A DNA stretch of 64,000 bases from Notospermus geniculatus (GCA_002633025.1 NMRB01000818.1:197539-261538), one strand, 5' to 3'. Numbered from the stretch's first letter, positions 44,655-55,898 are shown. Program-made: numbers and translations. The notes: generated from the sequence alone by a model not told the origin.

Positions 44655-45920
44655 CAGGAAATTACGTCACAGGTGAATTATAAGAGATTTGCCGACGCCA
44701 AAGATTTCAGGCACTGGTAACATTGATATGGAATTTGAATTGAACTGACGACCATTCGGTACATTAGCTTAGAAGTAATCAATGTAGCGTTCTTGAAAGG
44801 TTTCCCTCGGCATTTTACAGGCTTCGGGATATCAGTTGTCGCGGCACTGCTACGACTTCCGGCGGAAAGAGGCAAATTTCTATATGCTATGAGATGGTGC
44901 CGCGGATGTAGTCTCGGGCAAGGCTACAGCCAATCAGCAGACGTTCTTCTGTCACATGATCGCAAAATGGCTGCCGCCGTCGAGACGGTCGGTGTATTCG
45001 AAAGAAATCGCCGTCAATTGCCATGTTGGGACTCATAATCTACGGACGGCCGCATTGAGTATGCACAGCCAGAGGATTCGATAGCTGACGCTGAAAGAAC
45101 ACCAGCGTTGGCGTCTGTTATGACTGTGCAGCCTGCAGATCGACCAAAATGCAATGCAATAAAATATTAAACATATTTGATACTTCAAACGTTCGTTTTA
45201 TCACACGGGTTATGAGTTCAGTTATTGGGAGATTCTAGTGTACTTGAGCTCAAGAATACTTAAATAGCTGTTTACCTTTGGTGTATCGTTCTTACCATAG
45301 GCTTTATAGGCCTACCATCCATCTCTCGAGGAACAGCGGTTCATTCCTTATGATAACGTTACCATTTAGGCCTAGTTTATGTAGCCATTCCATCGAGCAA
45401 CCCCAAAACAAATTGATTGGGCATAATGCAATGTAGTACATTCTTCTACAAAATCTTCATCAGCTTCCATTAATGCATTTTATTTGATTTCCAGTTAAGA
45501 GTACTTCACTAAGACAAAGTGGCCAATACACACAATATTTACTGCCAAACATTGTCCCTTGGGACGAGATGTTAGTACGTTGATTCTAAAGCTAATTCTC
45601 GTCGCCAGGGACGCAGTCTATTGATTTCTGTAGCTGATAATGGCCAGTGTTCGCCAGAGATGTGATGTAGTGTGTTTTTCTAGTCGGGAGATGTATTGTT
45701 AGGCGAGTACTGACGTTGCGGCAGTTTCTCGATGACTGCTTGACCACTGCATGGTGCATGATTGCTTGCACTCGACGAACAAGCCGAGATGGCCGTGTGG
45801 TATTCGTTAGAAAGAAGAACCATGGTCATGGAGGACAGCCAAAAACAGCCAAGTTCTTTGGGAAGACACCGTTGGTCATACCCCATTGTCTTTCCCAGTT
45901 TTGCATTGATCTAAAATGGC
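44655..45920. other. No gene recognised
   Basis: Upstream of the transporter. Frames at 44793-45038 and 45716-45925 have no domain. Confidence 0.4.
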
Positions 45921-46180
45921 TTTAAGGGCCACGGTATTCGGTCCTTATCCTGGCACTATATAAACAAAGCCCGCGTCAAAAGAGACCTCTATTGACAATT
46001 TTGTTGAACTACCGCTGATCAACGTCGCCCCATGGACAGTAACTCTCATTCCGAGTATCTGCGTATATTCTCCAACACTGGGGCGAAAGGTCAAGGTAAG
46101 ACTACGGTATTGGAGAATGATGCAATCACCGCGAGTGGTGCCGGCTGTCGACAAAAAGTGGCAATATAGTGGCCCTTTAA
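45921..46180. mobile_element. TTAA-flanked MITE, family A copy 3
   Basis: TTTAAGGGCCACGGTATTCG at the left and GGCAATATAGTGGCCCTTTAA at the right, sharing CTCCAACACTGGGGCGAAAG and GCCGGCTGTCGAC with the other copies. Confidence 0.8.
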
Positions 46181-46680
46181 TCGTTTGATAGATCCTTCTA
46201 AAAGGTACAGCCCCTTTGAATATAATGGTTCTATGTAAACCATTTTTAGCCACATCTAATGGCTAGAAATCCAAAATGGAGTGAGAGGCGAAACACCTTG
46301 CCAACCAGAGCAAAGATCTGTTCCAAAATGTTCTCCATGTTTGCTCCAAAATACGGCTAAATAATCCCGACAAACTACAGGAAACCAATTTCCAATCCAG
46401 AACATTCTAGTCAGTGGCCCTCGGGACGGCAACCTCCGATTTGGTTGCCGGATCATTATTGCCACTCTCCGCAGTCAAAGTCAGGCGGAGATGAGTTATA
46501 TAAAGGGGTTGTCGGTTGTTTTCCGCTGTCGGAGAGTATGACCACTCAGCACGTGGAGAGTCTGGTATAATCTTGTTCATTGGTTTTATTATGCGACATC
46601 AAAACATACCGCGATGGTCTTCGAGGAATCACAGTGAATAAGAGTTGGAATTGTACAACTGAATCTGTCCTTTTTGGTAA
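46181..46680. other. No gene recognised
   Basis: Nothing beyond short spurious frames. Confidence 0.4.
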
Positions 46681-46823
46681 TAGGGAGGTTAAGAAATCAA
46701 ACGATAAACGTAAACTTCACGACTACAAACGTTATTTTTCACACTACACATTCACCAGATTTTATGTAACATTTTCGGTGTTGTTAACGTTTACGTTTAT
46801 CGTTTGATTTCTTAACCTCCCTA
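46681..46823. mobile_element. Palindromic MITE family D, copy 2
   Basis: TAGGGAGGTTAAGAAATCAA and the inverted TTGATTTCTTAACCTCCCTA, with ACGATAAACGTAAAC arms. Same family as 22006-22158. Confidence 0.9.
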
Positions 46824-47322
46824 GTAGGTACGAGGGAGGGTAAACTCACAGAAGGGATCAGATGCATTTCTCCAAAATGTTGTGTTTATGTCGACAGTTT
46901 GATAGATAAGTTTTTGTGATTTCTGGCCTCGGAATATTTCCAGCTTCCCGTTTCCATGGATACGGATGCTAACTATCGGATAAGCTTCGAATATTAGTGA
47001 GAGAAGTTGTTGGTTCTCGCTGGAGGTAGATAATCATTAGAAACGTGTGAGGGTATTTAGCGAGTGTTTCCGCTGAGGTTGATAATGATTGTGACACGAC
47101 ACCTTCCTTCGGATATTTATCGTTAACAGGAACAGGTGTGGTGAACACATTATCTGGGTCACGTGACTGGAAAAATAGCTAGCTTTCCGCGCAGATGACT
47201 TCGAATGGTCAACAGGGGCGTAGGCTGGGGGTGCAAGGGGCGTAGGCTGGGGGGTGCACTCGATGCACGTGCACCTCTCCGCAATAAGAGAGTTCCGTTA
47301 CAGGCAAGCAGCAAATATCAAT

Positions 47323-47541
47323 CTAGCAGCTGCGATCGCTGGGGCCACAGAGCTCCCTACCTCCTATACGTGGTTACACATAATTTGTTTACATCGAATA
47401 CCGAATATGTTGAGCACGATCGGAGCATCCATTGTTACTGGTTGTGTAGCCTACTTGTGGCAGGAACGAAAAAATATCTTACGGAACGAGCCACCACGAC
47501 GAAAGAGGAACGCGAACCAACCGCTGACGAAACCGGAGTAG
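47323..47541 (+). pseudogene. SLC35G/EamA-like C-terminal helix fragment
   Basis: Reads NLAAAIAGATELPTSYTWLH then IICLHRIPNMLSTIGASIV, TGCVAYLWQERK and a basic tail to a stop. This resembles the last helix and tail of EamA-type transporters (FL.E.P...S.IGA.IV.G). That is the part missing from the ORF at 49070-50491. It is an orphan: no matching body was found upstream. It could be the displaced C-terminal exon, the remains of a tandem copy, or an exon of a gene I failed to see. Confidence 0.45.
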
Positions 47542-48293
47542 GTTGTCAACTTTAGTTCAGCGTTGATAAACCGTAACAGCTCGACTGTTGCAGGGGGTTT
47601 GCAACCAGAGATTGGTCAGGACATCCAACTAAGGACATTTACTACACCACGATCATGTTCCAACAAAGTTTGTTCGGGACTTTAACGGCAGCCATGTTGA
47701 CAACTTGTTTCGAAAAATGGTGTTTTCCGACTGATCTAACCAATTGGCTACGACAGCGTGGTGTAACAGCTGTCATGGCTGTTATACTAACCTGTGCAAC
47801 CGCTTGTTAGGTGACATTAGCACAGTCGACCCGCAAAGGTATGAACAGCGCCACGACGTGTCAGCCGCGGTATTTGGCGGTACTAACTGCTAAATCACTG
47901 AACGAAAGCGAGGCAGTGGCGTAGGCGTAGCAGACGCTATAAAACCATCACTAATTACGCACGATTAGTCAGACGTTTGAAGGTGGCGTGATGTTTACAT
48001 GTTGATGGATGTTTCTCTACGAAAGTTGCCGAAAATTTCATCGAAATCGGTTCAGTTTTGGCCGAGTTATCGATCGAAAGGTAACCTTGTGTTTTCGAAA
48101 ACAGGCGTGCTTCAAAGTGCGTACACTTTCTTGGAATAGTATTTTGAAACTTCTGCTTAGGTCATTCGGGTTGTTATAACATAGAAGAATCCACATGCGA
48201 AGCGTGGTTTTATGCACGCATGTCTGAGGGGTTGAAAATCACCCCGAAACACAACCACATTTTCAAGAAATCTCCTTCCCTTTATCCATTGTC
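47542..48293. other. No gene recognised
   Basis: Between the SLC35G-like fragments. No supported exon. Confidence 0.4.
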
Positions 48294-48378
48294 TAACCTG
48301 GTTCCATGGGCTCCGACGGTGGCGCTGACTGCTAGAATCGTCAATCAGCGCCACGTCGACGTCCAAGGAACCAGGTTA
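48294..48378. repeat. ~85-bp hairpin element
   Basis: TAACCTGGTTCC and GGAACCAGGTTA bound an inner stem GTGGCGCTGACTG / CAATCAGCGCCAC with a loop of a few bases. The core GTGGCGCTGACTG is shared with the hairpin at 60970-61047. Confidence 0.75.
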
Positions 48379-48897
48379 TGGCTGCGAGAATCGTTACCTA
48401 CTGCTGTTCAAACTGCGTACAAAAACTTGGAATACCATGCCGAAGTATGAAATTAACACAGATTGGAGATTGATAGTTTCTTCGTCTATTCAGTTTTGCT
48501 GGTTTTATGCAGGCTAATATTTATGGAGTTATGGCGATGTTTTTAACAACGCTCTACTCCAAATGACCTCCAATTCTGTGCGTAGGACGAAATTTCTTAA
48601 ATGATTTCTCTTCACTCGTTTGCTTTATGCCAAAATAAATTACACTAATGGAAAGCTCAATGTCTTAGCTAAACACTGATATATGGTTTATTTGGTTGAA
48701 TTTGAACGGTCTTCTCGATAAACGCAATTTTGTGCGAGGTGTCCGATTTCTCGAATGAGGTACTCGAGAAGCCTCGTCGAGGGCCCCGATCGCCTATTAT
48801 TTTCCCGCGCGCAAAATATTAAATCTGCCGTAGAAAAGGACCTTTGCGGGTCGACTGAGCAGGTCGGGGTATAACGATTGTTGCCATCCAGATGACT

Positions 48898-48985
48898 GGG
48901 CCAAATCTAGCAGCTGTGATCGCTGGGCCCACAGAGCTCCCTATCTCCTACGTGGTACAGATAACATGTTAACATCAAATGCTGA
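48898..48985 (+). pseudogene. Decayed copy of the SLC35G-like C-terminal fragment
   Basis: AAATCTAGCAGCTGTGATCG, CTGGGCCCACAGAGCTCCCT and ATCTCCTACGTGGT match 47321-47397 closely but with small deletions that break the frame. It ends about 85 bases before the start codon of the transporter ORF. Confidence 0.55.
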
Positions 48986-49069
48986 CGGCAAATCAGAATA
49001 AACCTCTCTTTCGACGAAGAGGTCAGTCTACCTTTGGCCCAAGCGCTGCACATCGCCGCCCCCTTGAAT

Positions 49070-50491
49070 ATGACGCCAGGTGATCAGAGCGCATCTTCAT
49101 TCAAGAAAAAAGTGGCTGGTTTTGTGCTCGGGATGCTGTCAGGTATGACCTTCGCAGTGGGAAGCATGTTACTTCAAATACAAAAAGGAATGAATATATT
49201 CGAAAGCATCTGCCTTCGTGAAACAATTACGATCTTTTTGGTAGGACTCTGGTTACTCTACAAAAAGGAACGCCTCGTGGTGTTACGTAACTGTTTCGTC
49301 TGGTCAGCCGCACTCTCTCAAGCTCTCTGTCACGTGGCAATTTGTCTGGCAATTAAGAACATGGAAATCGGAGACGCCATATCTTTGTTCTACATCAACC
49401 CGTTCTTAACCGGAATTATAGCGTGTATTTTCTTGAAAGAACGTTCTGATATACTAGATGTCCTCATCACTATTATTCTGCTCGGAGGGGTGATTGTCAT
49501 CGCCCAACCGCCCTTCCTAAAACAGCTGCTGCAGACCAACACAACCGCTTCGATTTTCGGAACTGAAGGACCGCCCACGAACATATCATTCTCCACCACA
49601 GCGCCGGACAGACGACCGCCCACGAACATATTCTCTTCCGCAGTGACGGACAGAGGACCGCCCACGAACGTATCAGCCTCTAACACAGTGCCGGGCATTG
49701 GACCGCCCACGAACATATCATTCTCCACTACAGTGTCGGACAGAGGACCGCCCACGAACATATCATTCTCTGCCACAGTGTCGGACAGAGGTAATTCGTC
49801 GGACACAGTAGGGGAACTTCCGACGGCAGCATTTTTTTGGAACTTCACCGAAGACGAATCCATGTCTCCAGGATACACGGTTCCGCACGCTCAAAATGTT
49901 TCACGCTCTACAAAAAAAGCCGAGTCCGTCCTGGTGCATATCCCAAAATCTATTGCCCGTCTACTTGCCCTGACTGCCGCACTTGGTATCACTGGCTACT
50001 TCGTCCTAATGCGGAAAGCACAAGACGTTTACCGTCTAACCCTGACTTTCCAGAGTTCCCTCGTCATGGCGATCGTTGCTGCCATTTTGACAACTTCTGT
50101 CCAGTCGTGGGATCTTCCAACCGATTCCACCACGTGGATTCTACTTCTTGGGATAACCGGCTTCATGCTGGCAAGCAGAATATGCCTTGTGTTCGCCCTA
50201 CAGTGGTGCGAGGCAACCCTCACTAGCATTGCTGTTTTAAGAAAAGCATCGCCGAACGAAGATCTGCAAGCAATGAGGAGCGGATGCCATTGGCGAAATC
50301 AAAATAGGCGTGGATTTTTTAAGGAACATGCGGCACTGTCTAGGCCTACCAACTCGTGTTCAACGTGTTTGTTTAAAGGAGCCCGGTATTGCCACTTTTT
50401 CTCGACAGCCGGCGCCACTCTCCAACCCAAGGGACCACCTGTGCACATCAATGAGGTAAAGGACAGTGATCGACCAGGACTTGAGATTTAG
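49070..50491 (+). CDS. SLC35G-like EamA-family transporter, C-terminus altered
   Basis: Drug/metabolite-transporter superfamily membrane protein. The first ATG of the frame is at 49070 (MTPGDQSASSFKKK). The first EamA half has about five helices (VAGFVLGMLSGMTFAVGSML, ETITIFLVGLWLLY, ALCHVAICLAIKNMEIGDAI, SLFYINPFLTGIIACIFLKE, DVLITIILLGGVIVIAQPPF). Then comes a 15-residue repeat insert, then the second half (LLALTAALGITGYFVLM, SLVMAIVAAILTTSV, WILLLGITGFMLASRICLVF, ATLTSIAVLRK). After about 50260 the frame leaves the family pattern: the last one and a half helices are absent. The final residues come from unrelated sequence, including a MITE end (YCHFFSTAGATL). It lacks introns, so it may be a single-exon gene or a truncated copy. 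Substrate unknown; function of the truncated form doubtful. Confidence 0.75.
   Translation: MTPGDQSASSFKKKVAGFVLGMLSGMTFAVGSMLLQIQKGMNIFESICLRETITIFLVGLWLLYKKERLVVLRNCFVWSAALSQALCHVAICLAIKNMEIGDAISLFYINPFLTGIIACIFLKERSDILDVLITIILLGGVIVIAQPPFLKQLLQTNTTASIFGTEGPPTNISFSTTAPDRRPPTNIFSSAVTDRGPPTNVSASNTVPGIGPPTNISFSTTVSDRGPPTNISFSATVSDRGNSSDTVGELPTAAFFWNFTEDESMSPGYTVPHAQNVSRSTKKAESVLVHIPKSIARLLALTAALGITGYFVLMRKAQDVYRLTLTFQSSLVMAIVAAILTTSVQSWDLPTDSTTWILLLGITGFMLASRICLVFALQWCEATLTSIAVLRKASPNEDLQAMRSGCHWRNQNRRGFFKEHAALSRPTNSCSTCLFKGARYCHFFSTAGATLQPKGPPVHINEVKDSDRPGLEI
49567..49790 (+). repeat. 45-bp in-frame coding repeat, five units
   Basis: Encodes GPPTNISFSTTVSDR-type 15-residue units inside the transporter. 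Units 1, 3, 4 and 5 carry N-x-S glycosylation sequons (NIS or NVS); unit 2 (NIF) has lost it and is three bases shorter. The insert lies between predicted helices 5 and 6, on the non-cytosolic side by the usual topology. Confidence 0.9.
50372..50430 (+). mobile_element. MITE family A end, inside the transporter frame
   Basis: TTTAAAGGAGCCCGGTATTG, CCACTTTTTCTCGACAGCCG and GCGCCACTCTCCAACCCA match the left end of the element at 2-213 almost base for base. Only one end is present. Confidence 0.85.
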
Positions 50492-50941
50492 CCTGATACA
50501 TTTTCTATCTCAGATCATCTCCGTGATTTATTATCTCGTGTATCCATGTAAACGTCTGTCTGATCGACATGTTAATACAAGAATGATCGTTCCCCAGCCA
50601 TAACTAATCACATCACCAGTCGATGCCCGTTTAATCGATTTCTTGCCGATTTTCATATTGTAGCCGTGTTAGATGCAATGGGGCGATCAAGAGTGTAATA
50701 GATAGCGGTCTTTAGCATGTCTTGTTAGCCACACGTGGTTTACCCGTGAAACAGATCACGGTTTTTAAAGGAAATCTCCACAAAATGATATTTGGTCATC
50801 AACGTCATGGGGTACTGGCAACATACTTGATGATAGAAACGAAAAATTAGAAATTGAATGGAATGTTTTATATATATTCGGCCTAGAAGTAGGGTGTGTT
50901 AGAATTAATTGGAAAACACCGTTCGCCCACTTTCATTAGAC
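50492..50941. other. No gene recognised
   Basis: 3' flank of the transporter ORF. No clear AATAAA and no missing C-terminal exon was found here. Confidence 0.4.
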
Positions 50942-51170
50942 AATAGGGAGTTTTCGCAAAGACCCCGAAACGCCAACGCAAACGCCAAACCCATTGTTCG
51001 ATGCCACGAAGAGAGCACCAAACAAAAGGGGCGTTCGCGTTGGCGTTTCGGGGGCTGCGAAATCTCTGTAATTTTCACAAAGCCCCCGAAATGCCGACGC
51101 GACACGTCTAGGATCGAACAATGGGATTGGCGTTCGCACTGGCGTTTCGGGCCTTGCAAAAACTCTCGCC
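50942..51170. mobile_element. MITE family C, copy 2 (longer, imperfect)
   Basis: CAATAGGGAGTTTTCGCAAA at the left; the right part has GGCGTTTCGGGCC ... GCAAAAACTC. Two arm pairs of the CCCCGAAACGCCAACGC type suggest a duplicated or compound copy. Confidence 0.75.
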
Positions 51171-51460
51171 GATGAAGTTATGACTACTGCCTTTGACCCA
51201 AGACCTTTGGTCATTGGATACTAATACGTCCCTTTTTGTACTGATAGAGAAACCCCGACTATCGGCAGCCATTTCGATGGCATGATGACGTCACACATTG
51301 TTGTCACTGTAAATACATTGTCATTAGCATATAGATTGAGATGACGAGGGGTGGGCGCACAATAATGGATGCGGGAACCATCATCCACAAATAGATTAAT
51401 GGGTTCTCGTCGAAGGTAGCCCGCCAACATCTAATGAGGTTTCCGTGCATTCATAGTAGA

Positions 51461-51577
51461 GAGGATTCGCAGAGGTCCCAAAACGTCAACGCGAACGTCA
51501 AGCTCATTGCTTGATGCCACGAAGAGAGCACCGAACAAAAGCGTTGCGTTGGCGTTTCGGGAGATTTGCAAAAACTG
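51461..51577. mobile_element. MITE family C, copy 3 (degenerate)
   Basis: GATTCGCAGAGGTCCCAAAA, CGTCAACGCGAACGTC and GTTGGCGTTTCGGGAGATTT retain the family arms; the terminal bases are lost. Confidence 0.65.
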
Positions 51578-51784
51578 AGCCTCCTTGGCCGCCTAGCCTA
51601 GCGCATTAATTGGCGATAGGTACTTAGTGAATTTGGGTTAGTTGTCAATATTCTAAATTAACCTAATAACCGTTGTTTCCAGATTTAGAGAATAATGCAC
51701 TGATCTGATTTACACAGTAAACATGCAGCGGTCATGTGTCATTCCTACCATAATCATAACCTCACTATTCATGGTTTCTAGGAC

Positions 51785-52020
51785 GTAACTTCAACAATGT
51801 CCGCCATTGCTGACGTCGACATCATGACGCAAAGCCGGGGACAAAATGCATTGTTGACGTCATCCTAGGACGCAAAGCCGGGGGCAAAATGCATTGTTGA
51901 CAACGTCCTATGACGCACAGCCGGGGCCAAAATGTATTTGTGACGTCGTCCTATGACTCACAGCCGGGGGCAGAATGCATTGTTGACGTCGTCCTGTGAC
52001 GCAAAGCCGGGGGGACGCGT
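51785..52020. repeat. ~45-bp tandem repeat, about five copies
   Basis: Unit built on GCATTGTTGACGTCGTCCTA, TGACGCAAAGCCGGGGGCAA AA. Related single units occur near 5190-5310 and 18050-18110. Confidence 0.85.
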
Positions 52021-52610
52021 AACCCAACTTAAAACGCGTATCGCTGATGGAACAAGAGCTCCATTAGCGGGGTTGAATGAGTGTAAAAAGCGTTCGGTGT
52101 TCGATGCCGCCGTCAGTTGTAGTTCACCTTAGATCTCGCCGAATCCATTACTCCACCTGTTGCTCAAAGCTTAGCTTTATTTATGCGGCATTGATTTTCG
52201 TACTCTCCTCCATCATATGGACTATTGTTATTAGTTTATATTACATTAGCAGCTTATGACATTAGCTCTCTGAGCTCCGTGCATTAAGCTCTGGCTATGT
52301 GAAATATTAATGTTATCATTGAGAGATGGTTGGGAGATAAAGATTGCTAGCATATGTTGTCAGAGTGGAGACAATGTTGGCAGTAATGGTGCGAAACGCA
52401 GATGGACGCAAAATCATGAATGAAATGGTTCCTGGATCGTTACCCAGGTTACGTTGCTGGTAACAAGAGGCCCGTCAATCAGGCTAAGGACCAAAGAAGA
52501 CATCTGTTGGGACAGGCCTATATAGGTGTACAAGAGAAGCCACATATCCTAATCCCTCGCTGAACAATAAAACCGAACTTTGATTCCAGGGGATTATGAT
52601 CCCTCTCACA
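52021..52610. other. No gene recognised
   Basis: A 60-codon plus frame at 52077-52259 has a hydrophobic end but no splice or family support. Confidence 0.4.
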
Positions 52611-52660
52611 CCGGTGTAACGTTTTTCAGTGTGGCCATTTTTCTGTGTGACTTCCATTGT
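52611..52660. mobile_element. Family F end fragment
   Basis: CCGGTGTAACGTTTTTCAGT then GTGGCCATTTTTCTGTGTGA matches the left end of the copies at 59507 and 61092. The rest is not present. Confidence 0.55.
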
Positions 52661-53332
52661 TTGGAAGCGCGACTTGCGCCCTCCTGCCCCCCCCCGCACG
52701 TGTTTCGCGACGTGCATCAGCCACTCGATAAAAACAGACAGAGAAGTAATGAACATGCGAAACTAACCTTAAAACCTGCCTCTGCTAGATATCGAACCTC
52801 GGATATATCAGATGAACCATGTTTTTACTGGCTGTGATTCTATAGCTCACGGAATAATGATGGTCCAACGGCTGAAGCAATAATACTGATGTACACCGTT
52901 ACTTATAACACACACATGTATAACGTTACTTGCATAAAACGTTTGGAATCCAGTGCAAATTCATGTCATGTGAATTATCCAAACACTACTAATGTAGATC
53001 CGTTCGCGCTCTCTCTCTTTATCGCATATCAACTTCGATCCTGTCGTACATTTCAAGCTAGGCTACTGTTTCTTTGAACTGATCCACGCCGAGATCCGCT
53101 TTCCTTGATGGCTGGGGTAGGCTTACAACATAATGGATTCCGTGTGATCTAGTTGATGGAGACGCGTGGGGTAATCAAGAGATGAAACGAATCGACAGAC
53201 ACTGGCTCCGTGTATCAGGAAAGATATCCACCTTGCCACCGAGATCAGATCACAGCTCAGACTTCGAAACAGAAAACGATGCAATTAGTGAAGAAGGTGA
53301 TGACATTTTTTTTCAGAAAATCACCAGGCATG
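52661..53332. other. No gene recognised
   Basis: Nothing beyond short spurious frames and a C-run at 52687. Confidence 0.4.
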
Positions 53333-53712
53333 CAGGGCCATAAAGGTCCAACATGCAATTTTGAATCTGGACAGTATCCCTTTAAACTTCAACAGATTTT
53401 CATTCTGACTCTTTCATATGATAGGCAAGATCCTTCTCATTGGTTAGTGCATTTTGTTGAATTCCGAATAGTTGATCTTATGATATAACAGGACTGAATT
53501 AATGAGAACCCCAGCTCTGTTATCCTCAGAAATGGATTTCAAGGCATCAAGTTGACAGATTCATGTACCCCAGCACCACAAAAAAAATTGAAGCTCCTGC
53601 CTATTACGTAAAGCCAAAATTCAGGCAGAAAGAGACATCTGGTGGCAACACGCGAAGTGTATCCCTCAGTTACTTCATCGTTTGCAGTTAATTCCTCAAG
53701 TTGGATTCTTTT
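53333..53712. mobile_element. MITE family T, copy 3
   Basis: Shares GGACAGTATCCCTTTAAAC, TCATATGATAGGCAAGATCC and TTCAGGCAGAAAGAGACATC TGGTGGCAACA with 34273-34554, and TCTTATGATATAACAGGACT-type sequence with 16551-16997. Terminal repeats are worn. Confidence 0.65.
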
Positions 53713-54435
53713 AAGCCAGGGCCTATTTGAAGAGTCCTGCAGGCTCAGGGTTAGAACATGCAATGCAGCCTCAACTGACGTCACACATGGAAAGTCTCGC
53801 GTCTCAGTGTTTCTGCCAATGTACATATAACGTCAAATAGTTCAAGCCCTGACGACCAAGCGTTCAGGAAACCGGCAATCTCCTTAACACGATGGAGTAT
53901 CGGCTCCACCTTGTTAAATTCCGATAAGCCTGAGGCAGATGACGGTGTTGAACCTGGCGTCTTCTGTTGCAGTCTACCAGTCTGTGAAAGGACGTGGGAT
54001 GTCTCAATTAGCTGGCAACAGAACACGAATTGTTGTAGAAGCACTGTTGTAGAAGCAACGAAACGACATAAAAAATCTTATGAGAGAATGATCCGGTAGT
54101 TGCGAGCTTTCTGAATGAAATTAGAAGGGAATCATAAGTAACGGACCCCACAGCATCATCAAAAATGCCGAAGTGAGATTTCCTGGTTGACGTTAAAACT
54201 GGATTCATACATAAATCTCAGAATACGACAGGTTTTGGTATCAGAAAGAATTCCGTGCAAGGATTATCAACAATGGTAGATGGACCAGGAGTCTGACGTG
54301 TTTGTCTGCTGGCGGTTGATGCCGCACCGTTCATCAAGTAATCGACATCACCAGTCACATCAGCTCGGTAGGAAAGCCAGCGATGCCGCTGTAAACATCA
54401 CGGTATGGAAACGAGAATTATCTATATACAATGTA
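53713..54435. other. No gene recognised
   Basis: Short frames on both strands overlap here without domain evidence. Confidence 0.4.
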
Positions 54436-54613
54436 CAGTCGAACCTCTCTATTAAGGACACCTTCGGGACTGACAAATGCTGTCCTTAATTGAGAGGTGT
54501 CCTGATTACAGAGGTTGAAATGAATAGAAATGAAGAGTTTGGGACTGAACATTGGTGTCCTGATTAGAGAGGTGTCCTCCTGGCAGAGGTGTCCGTTAAG
54601 GGAGGTTCCACTG
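54436..54613. mobile_element. Pogo/Tigger-like MITE with TA duplication
   Basis: CAGTCGAACCTCTCTATTAA at the left and GGGAGGTTCCACTG at the right are inverted ends flanked by TA (54434-54435 and 54614-54615). AGAGAGGTGTCC-type motifs repeat inside. A possible single end of a related type is at 37798 (CAGTGGAACCTGCC). Confidence 0.75.
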
Positions 54614-54956
54614 TACATGGTTTTAGTATTGTCATCAACAACTCCATGTATTGAGAACACCGTGATGGAAACAACGGATAATAACACTGGTAATTATCAG
54701 TGCTGCATGAGCAAATCGTGATATAAATGTTAATTTCAAAAATGTCCCATTTGGTAGTTTTTAGGGAATTACATACATTGTATCCGGCGTGTCATCACGA
54801 ACCCAATTTTTCTGATAAATTACAGGTTTACATTGTTCATTCGTCTGTCGCACAGAACAAGAGTTTTTTTTTATTATTCATGAAGCTCAAAGTGCATTGG
54901 AATTAAATCGATTTGGCTGATGTATTTCTAAGGGATTGGCGTTCAGCGAGCTTGCT

Positions 54957-55133
54957 GGCCCAGTCACGTGACCTCTCTTGGCCAATAGGGCTCACTCGTT
55001 CACCCAGTCACGTGGCCTCTCCTGGCCAATAGGACTCACTCGTTCACCCAGTCATGTGACCTCGCCTGGCCAATAGCTATCACTCGTTCACCCAGTCATG
55101 TGACCTCACCTGACCAAAAGGGCTCACTCTTTT
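54957..55133. repeat. 44-bp tandem repeat, four copies
   Basis: Unit CACCCAGTCACGTGACCTCT, CCTGGCCAATAGGGCTCACT CGTT. Copies 1 and 2 hold an exact CACGTG E-box, copies 3 and 4 the variant CATGTG; three have a CCAAT box. Confidence 0.9.
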
Positions 55134-55898
55134 ATTCATTGACCCTTTGTCTTGATAATGAGAAGGGGCTCGGTTGACGTATTTCAAGCCGATGTTATAC
55201 AGCAAGGAATGCGGTATAGATGAGTTGTAGAAATCGAATTAGCTGGTCATCGTCACAGCAACGCCACCAAAGCCAAACCTGACGTCATAACGCCATTTTG
55301 CCTGACGAACGAATCAAAAGACGTGGTCGCAACAATGCGGCGTCAAGACGGCATTATGACGTCTGGTTTGACCTTGACCTAATTCTATTTCTGCAACCCA
55401 TCTCTGTGCTGTATGGATTGGCATAGGGCTAGGAAGCAATCAGATAAGCGATATCTTTAGACCATTTGAAAACTACTTTTACTTAGAGATGGCCCATTGT
55501 TTTCATACGGGAGACATTTTTCTTGGGACACACTGTATTGTGAGCGAGACGTAGGATGTTGCTTCGGATTTTTACGAAACTTTTGTAGATGGCCGCACGC
55601 AATCACTAGAACACATGGCTTTTATCCTGTTATGGCCCCAATCGTCGGATGATAATGAGATAATGCATTCGACCAAAAACACGAAACCAATTTTCCAAAG
55701 TAATGGACCGATAAAATTGGTCGTTGCAAGCGAAGTTAAGTATCTTTTTAGATGTTACATTTTATACAACGAATTGAAATATCCGTGTTGGCCAGTTCAA
55801 AACTGAATATTCCATCATTGTTGACGGTAAGAAACTTAGTGTTGTCCTAAAACAGTGTCATCTACATCATTCGGTCGAGAAGGAGCAAAATAAAACGT
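55134..55898. other. No gene recognised
   Basis: Contains a loose inverted pair around 55262-55385 (CAAACCTGACGTCATAACGCC / GGCATTATGACGTC), probably a decayed MITE. Confidence 0.4.

Noticed and set aside
49390-49878. 162-codon minus-strand frame
   Set aside because: Antisense shadow of the transporter repeat region.
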